A stretch of 64,000 nucleotides of DNA from contig JAZGUH010000123.1 in assembly GCA_037893225.1 (NCBI GenBank), forward strand, positions 558,001-622,000, written 5' to 3'. This DNA is from Hippasteria phrygiana. Taxonomy: Eukaryota; Echinodermata; Asteroidea; Valvatida; Goniasteridae. Positions 59,622 to 64,000 of this stretch are shown one piece after another; positions within the stretch are counted from its first letter, which is position 1, and each line of letters begins with the position of its first letter. The notes beneath the pieces were generated by a model. The model was not told the origin of the DNA. It saw only the letters and a program-made list of their open reading frames with translations, and did no database searches. The position numbers and the translations under genes were made by a program.

Positions 59622-60377
59622 CCGGAAGTTTGATGCTCTAATTACCATTTGTGTTTCATCTCTTATGGTTGTATGGAAATACATTGGTTTCAGAACGTTT
59701 TTTTGGTGCAAATTTTCATGCAACATCTTCCTGTCATGGCACCAAGCAGTTGTGGACAAAACATACTGCCCTACCCAAGGCCTAATTTATACATATTTTT
59801 TTCTGCTCACACATAGTTCTAAATTGTCCATTTTTGATGCATACTTGTTTTGTTTTTTAGCCAAGATGTCCGGTTTAAGATCTGAGAGGGCTTACACTTT
59901 AGTTTGAGCCAACTGGAAATGCAGACATTTTCAACGCAAGTTTGCTAAATATTAGTGCAGTTTTCCCTAGTGTATATGTCGAGTACAATTGGGAGATTGT
60001 GCTGCAACGTCACAGAATCTGTTCAGGCATACATCGGTCAATCATGCAAATATCCGACCATCGCAGAAGGCAAAGTTTGCAACATCTACAATTCGTGCAG
60101 GGTAGTTTTGCCCAGCAGAATTTGACCTTTGGTAGATTGTACATGAATGGGTTCATGATCTGCGGACTGCACGATTGACTGATATTTACACGAATGATAT
60201 ATCAGCAGAGACCAACTTGCTATCACGTGATCGCACCCAACATATACACCTGATTTAGGTTGATAGTCGGCTATCCGTTTGAAATTTCCTTTTCTCAATT
60301 TGTATTGGTCACATGATATTGAAACAATATTGTGACTGGCTACTGCTTCTAAACACTGACAGGTCAATCGTTGGATG

Positions 60378-60491
60378 TCACCGTCGCTTGTAGAGGCATG
60401 GTCTCAACACCTCCCCTCTCTCCAACTCGACATTCTGCGGGGGTGCTTCCTTGGAGAAGTCGAACATCAAGAACATCTTATTTGAGAAATC
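60378..60491 (-). CDS. RRP8: RRP8 last coding exon
   Basis: Acceptor GTGCTAG; 37 codons and [21 protein letters not shown] parallels human DLTNSHFFLFDFQKTGPP and the protein ends PCLYKRR, as in human. Very short exon, found from the conserved tail. Confidence 0.95.
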   Translation of the reverse strand, partial: DFSNKMFLMFDFSKEAPPQNVELERGEVLRPCLYKRR

Positions 60492-63400
60492 CTAGCACAA
60501 CAAAAATACAACAATTTGGTAAAGGAACAAAAAAATCATGATTAACATACAGATGCTATTATGCAAAGACGCAGTATATCCTATGCGATTTCTTACCTTT
60601 GACTCGTTCTTGAAGCCCAGAAGTTTCATGATCTTGAGGAACTCTGCAACTGAGGAAAAGCGACTGGCTACCTCCGCTATCTTTAACCATCCTCTGGGTA
60701 TAAGACATAAATGAATATCATTCATTTGATCGCAATAGACACAATTGCCTAGATTGGAATACGTCAATGGGAAAACATTTGTTTAAACCCGCCATGTACG
60801 AAGTCATAGAGGGTACCAGTTTATATGAATAAAAATCAGATTTTCAAAGTGAACAAAGAAACTGGCAGGAGCGGGATTCGAACCTGCTCCTGCCAGTTTC
60901 TTTGACAAATAAAAATCTGAGTTAACAGGTTACGTTTTTTGTTTTATTTCAAGGTAAGTTGCATTTAGATTGAACATTTCCAATTTGGTTATCAATTTCC
61001 CCCTTGACTTGATCCATAAGATCAAGATTTCCAGTAGCACCATGTGGCAACGCTCTTTTGTAAGTTTCGGAGAGTACCGCACAAACTCACAAGACAGTTG
61101 CCACATGGTGCTACCGCAAATCTTTATCTTATTGCTGTCTTCACCATGCAAACCTTCAAATCTTATCTGACTTGAGACATGTTTATCCAAGTGACCAGTG
61201 TTCAGTCATATTTCCAACTCTGATCTAGCTTATGGTGATGACTGTGGTTACCTGTTACTCATTATTTTAACTTAACTAAACAATTAAAAAAATATATATA
61301 TTTGCTGTCAAATTGATATGTCTGTCTGAAATCCATTTCACATTTTGTAAAAACGAATTGCCTTTGGAAATTTTGGGTACTTAAAATTGGAAATTTCTTG
61401 GGAACGATGACATACTTCATTTTGAGTACTCTGTTGGCTTCTTTGATGTAATTGATCCAGTTGGTTCCCATTAGGGACAAGCAGAATATGGCCACATCAA
61501 GACTCTTATTCTTCAGAGGCACCTGCAGACAAAATAGCAACAATATGAGAAAGAAGGCTGATTCTTGTATGCATACAATCTAAGTTTCAGCGGGATCCAC
61601 AGATTTTGTTCGGTATAGCGATTTTCAGCCGCCGGTTACTTTAAACATGTGCCGGCCATTGAATTATGTAATTACATGTTCATACTTTCTAAGCTTACCG
61701 AATTCTAAAGCAACAGTTGGCTTTTCCCTTCTATTCCTTGGGGAAATAATAGCCACCTGTCACTCTTCGACATAAAGCTGCGGCCGTTTGGGAATTACAA
61801 ACTGCCCAAATACCCAGTACATTCATTCGTTGCCTTTTTTTCAACAACAATGTTCGGTAAGTTTTGTACACAAAATTTGGAAGCCAAGGATGGTGTTCGG
61901 TATAGCGGCGTTCCACTGTATTCACCATACTGAGTGGCTGCTGTACTGAACATTTGTTGTGGATCCCTTGTTATAGACCTTTATCATGGTACAGCCATTT
62001 CGTTTTTCTCCTATTAAAATGAATGTAACCAAACCGAGGCTGGAAGGAAAAAATAGTCTGGCACCTTCATTCAATATTTGGAATCACTATTCATAATTGC
62101 TAATGCATACAGGGAACAAGACAAAGATGGTGACAGCATGATAAAGGTCTATTGGTGGTGTTAAACCATATTAACCCATTGAATACAGACGGCCAAAGCC
62201 ACAGTTTGAAAAAGACCTCCTGGCCGCTCGTTGTCCATATGCGCATTCCTGCACATATTCAATCCATTGTCCGCCTATTGTTTGCATTACACTTGGCTGC
62301 ATACCAGCATCCATTAATAACGACCAGACAGAGGAATGGGTCAAGTACAAAGGCTTGTTGGGCTGACTACCATTTTGAATGGCTACTAATTCATTTGACC
62401 CAGGTCAAAATACCTGTGTGTTTTATGTAAGGTTGTTTACACTGAGGGTTGAGCTTTATGCGATCTGAGACTTACCTTTTTCATGTCACAGATTGTCACA
62501 TGCTCATTGAGGGCACAAATGTCAAATGAGTGGACGGTTTGGCTTACGCTCTGCGCTATACTTGCTTCTCCACAACCAAAGTCCCCCACGGTAAGGCTGG
62601 TGGGCCTGAAAGAGAAAGTTAACTTGTTATATTGTCCATTTGAACAGTAAAAATTTCTCACTGATTCCTGCACAGAGTCATGTGATCTGAAAACTGCAGG
62701 TTACCTAACGCCCCCTAAAAGAAATAAAAAAAATAAAAAAATACAGCTGCTATTCTTCAACAGAAACATTTTTGAAGTAGTTTAACCAACAGAGCCACGT
62801 TTCTTGGCTCTTTCCTTTTTTATGCAAGTTTGCCCCAAACAAGTCTAAAAGCCACTCAAAGGTATGGAGCTACAAAGAGAAAAAAAAGAGTCATGGGAAT
62901 TAATATTCCTCTTGAAGCAGGAAAGATCATAACATGAAGGGAAATATGCACCGAGCAAAGAGTTCCATGGAGATACAGAACGAGGGAAAAAGCTATTGGC
63001 ATGGCCTTTCATTCTACATCTACAGTGGACTAGTTTAATACCCATCTCGACCCTATTCATGAGAGATCAGATTATGACAAACAGAAGGAACAGTACTCCA
63101 TAAGAGGACGTATAGTTGTCTTATAAAGGTAAAGGATAGCATCAGGAGGTAGATACTGCAAACAAAATTATGTGGTTGTGTTTTTCATTTTGTGTTAATA
63201 TCAAGATTAATTGAAAAAAATTCTTCACGCCTTTATGCATCCCTGCATCCCTTAAACCAGAGATCTCATACCTGCAAGCTTAATTATCTTGCTAGCCTTG
63301 GTTAATTTTCTTGGAGCCACTTGGTGCAGAATATTGCTTAGAAAAATTTCCCTCAGCAAAAATCAACCAAGAGGGTATGAGAACAGTCCCAAGAAGTAGA

Positions 63401-64000
63401 AATCACATGCAGTTACCTGTTGTTTTTTTGAACGGAACTTTTCTGTGCTTAGCAAATTTGTTGTTGCATATAGCGGCTCCATGTTAAACTGGTTGATAGT
63501 AAGCGTAAATTCTTTGCTTTGGTAAGCACAGCAACAAAATTTACGCTGATGGCTGCCAAGTCACTGAAGAATTTATAAGTTTATTATCACCCACCTGGAT
63601 TTCAGATCCTCAATAAACTTATCGACAGGGTTGACAGGCCACTGCTTAACCTGCTGGGAAAACCCCTGGTGGTAGATATCGAAAGCCTCCTTATCGCTAG
63701 CCATCATCTGGTAGGCCTGCGATCCTGTGCTCTTGTACAGCTGTTCGTTCAGGAAGCGGAAGTGGGCCGACTGGAGCTGTGCCTCCATCTTGGCCTTGAG
63801 GGCGTGCTTCGCCGATAGATCTGGCACGGGCTCCTCCGAATCCGACCCAATATCTTCATCTTCATCTGCCGACTTGGTGCTTTCCTCTGCTGAACTTGCA
63901 GCTGTGTTCTGTCCATCTGTCGGGATTGATGATTTGTTGGAAAGTTTGGAATCTTTGACTTTGTCTCCAGTATTAAATGTGTCATTAGCTGTAGTTCTGT
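60378..64000 (-). CDS. RRP8: RRP8-like nucleolar 28S rRNA (m1A) methyltransferase, partial gene (last 5 coding exons)
   Basis: Five minus-strand exons join in frame (852 nt, 283 residues plus stop) and run off the right edge. Family role: RRP8/nucleomethylin is a SAM-dependent Rossmann methyltransferase that makes m1A in large-subunit rRNA in the nucleolus, and in mammals forms the SIRT1/SUV39H1 silencing complex. Residues counted from the window edge: acidic Ser-rich linker 1-58; conserved [18 protein letters not shown] 71-88; the [14 protein letters not shown] block; SAM motif I DFGCG 143-147; FDI 162-164; CDM 174-176; LSLMGTN 193-199; EANRVLK 206-212; IAEVASRF; and the C-terminal PCLYKRR identical to human. 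An oddity is MKG (213-215) where the family has PGG. The Lys-rich N-terminus lies outside the window. The gene converges on FCHSD2. Confidence 0.95.
60597..60693 (-). CDS. RRP8: RRP8 exon (IAEVASRF block)
   Basis: Acceptor ATACCCAG, donor [18 protein letters not shown] aligns with human GLLKVAEVSSRF, and [13 protein letters not shown] with human RAVTKLGFKIVSK. Phases fit on both sides. Confidence 0.95.
60840..60905. repeat. Inverted repeat containing a B-box
   Basis: AACTGGCAGGAGCGGGATTC and CCTGCTCCTGCCAGTTTC mirror each other around CGAA. The minus strand gives GGTTCGAATCC, a perfect pol III B box. It is related to the SINE head at 13255. Confidence 0.75.
61030..61170 (+). repeat. Member of the CATGCAAARCYTCAAA family with own hairpin
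   Basis: GTAGCACCATGTGGCAAC and GTTGCCACATGGTGCTAC are exact 18-bp mirrors; the tail reads TTCACCATGCAAACCTTCAA. In an RRP8 intron. Confidence 0.75.
61416..61522 (-). CDS. RRP8: RRP8 exon (LSLMGTN block)
   Basis: Acceptor GTCTGCAG, donor [26 protein letters not shown] and then EANRVLK match human [20 protein letters not shown] and EANRVLK. It ends with two bases of a Lys codon. Confidence 0.96.
61590..61922. mobile_element. Partial Tigger/pogo-like MITE
   Basis: GGGATCCACAGATTTTGTTC and GTATAGCGGCGTTCCACTGT match the element at 48562-49035; the first roughly 30 bp at the left end are missing. It lies in an RRP8 intron. Confidence 0.8.
62169..62350 (+). mobile_element. TTAA-type MITE relative (AACCCATTGAATAC family)
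   Basis: TTAACCCATTGAATACAGAC, GGCCAAAGCCACAGTTTGAA and TACCAGCATCCATTAATAAC. Lies in an RRP8 intron. Confidence 0.65.
62476..62605 (-). CDS. RRP8: RRP8 exon with SAM-binding motif I
   Basis: Acceptor CTTTCAG, donor [26 protein letters not shown] aligns with human [20 protein letters not shown]; then [20 protein letters not shown]. The gap to the upstream exon (63595) is 989 nt and holds a LINE remnant. Confidence 0.96.
62845..63060 (-). mobile_element. LINE reverse-transcriptase C-terminal remnant
   Basis: The minus strand reads [20 protein letters not shown] then NSLLG, resembling the FFPRTI.DWN.LP end of CR1-type polyproteins. Only about 70 codons survive. In an RRP8 intron. Confidence 0.5.
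63595..64000 (-). CDS. RRP8: RRP8 exon (acidic linker and start of the methyltransferase region), truncated by window edge
   Basis: Open in one frame from the edge (first full codon at 63998) to a donor GTGGGT after AAATCCAG. It carries the [13 protein letters not shown] acidic stretch, then [20 protein letters not shown] and EDLKS. It ends with two bases (AG) of an Arg codon completed by the next exon. The 5' boundary of the exon is not visible. Confidence 0.93.

Larger units (their letters stand above)
54512..60377. other. FCHSD2 3' UTR and intergenic space to RRP8
   Basis: No coding sequence recognised. Two SINE-like copies (56045, 56775), a MITE relative (57470), G runs at 55003 and 55805, and duplicated TAGTACATGTTTGATTCCCC at 57426 and 57692. 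The plus-strand AATAAA cluster near 59.4-59.6 kb is the likely FCHSD2 end; a minus-strand AATAAA lies at 59289-59294 for RRP8. Confidence 0.5.

Noticed and set aside
63749..63985. Minus-strand 78-codon ORF in another frame of the RRP8 exon
   Set aside because: The frame giving the conserved [20 protein letters not shown] stretch is open to the window edge; this one is a frame shadow.

Overview
This is an intron-rich, repeat-rich animal nuclear window. Exons are small (71-223 nt) with GT..AG junctions. Introns run from a few hundred bases to about 15 kb and are full of ACATGT-type microsatellites, TTAA-flanked MITEs and hAT-type elements. Gene content and repeat style suggest a marine invertebrate deuterostome, most likely an echinoderm such as a sea star. 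That assignment is inference, because no taxon-diagnostic gene is present.

Three real genes can be supported. (1) The plus strand carries the 3' part of an FCHSD2 (F-BAR plus two SH3; Drosophila nervous wreck family) gene. Sixteen coding exons between 8743 and 54511 join in one continuous frame into 725 codons ending in a PDZ-ligand-like tail; the first roughly 50-60 codons lie upstream of the window. (2) The minus strand inside the largest of the later FCHSD2 introns carries an intact, intronless class A GPCR (39080-40027). A second, internally deleted copy of its flanks lies next to it (41441-42330). (3) The minus strand from the right edge to 60378 carries the last five coding exons of RRP8, the nucleolar 28S rRNA m1A methyltransferase. 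It is tail-to-tail with FCHSD2. These genes are not an operon and share no obvious pathway beyond neighbourhood.

Layout: 1-8742 intron or upstream sequence with repeats, including a six-fold CRE-like TGACGTCA array; 8743-35839 F-BAR and linker exons; 14.4-15.9 kb decayed SAP-like and THAP-like transposon ORFs; 21.7-22.4 kb a hAT element carrying an inverted copy of its own flank; 24.0-26.5 kb a dense MITE block; 27.4-28.2 kb a recent tandem duplication that copied a splice acceptor and the first 31 nt of an exon; 32.2-33.0 kb two minisatellites; 35.8-43.1 kb MITEs, the GPCR and its pseudogene copy; 43.1-46.3 kb the SH3 exons; 46.3-54.5 kb repeats, one possible alternative terminal exon and the proline-rich C-terminal exons; 54.5-59.7 kb probable long 3' UTR or intergenic DNA; 60.4-64.0 kb RRP8.

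The most interesting structures are the tandem duplication at an FCHSD2 exon edge, where two different splicing routes give exactly the same mRNA; the hAT element holding a perfect 89-bp mirrored copy of its flank; the GPCR next to its deleted copy; a dispersed repeat family with a hammerhead-like core; and the crowd of TTAA-flanked MITEs with nested insertions.
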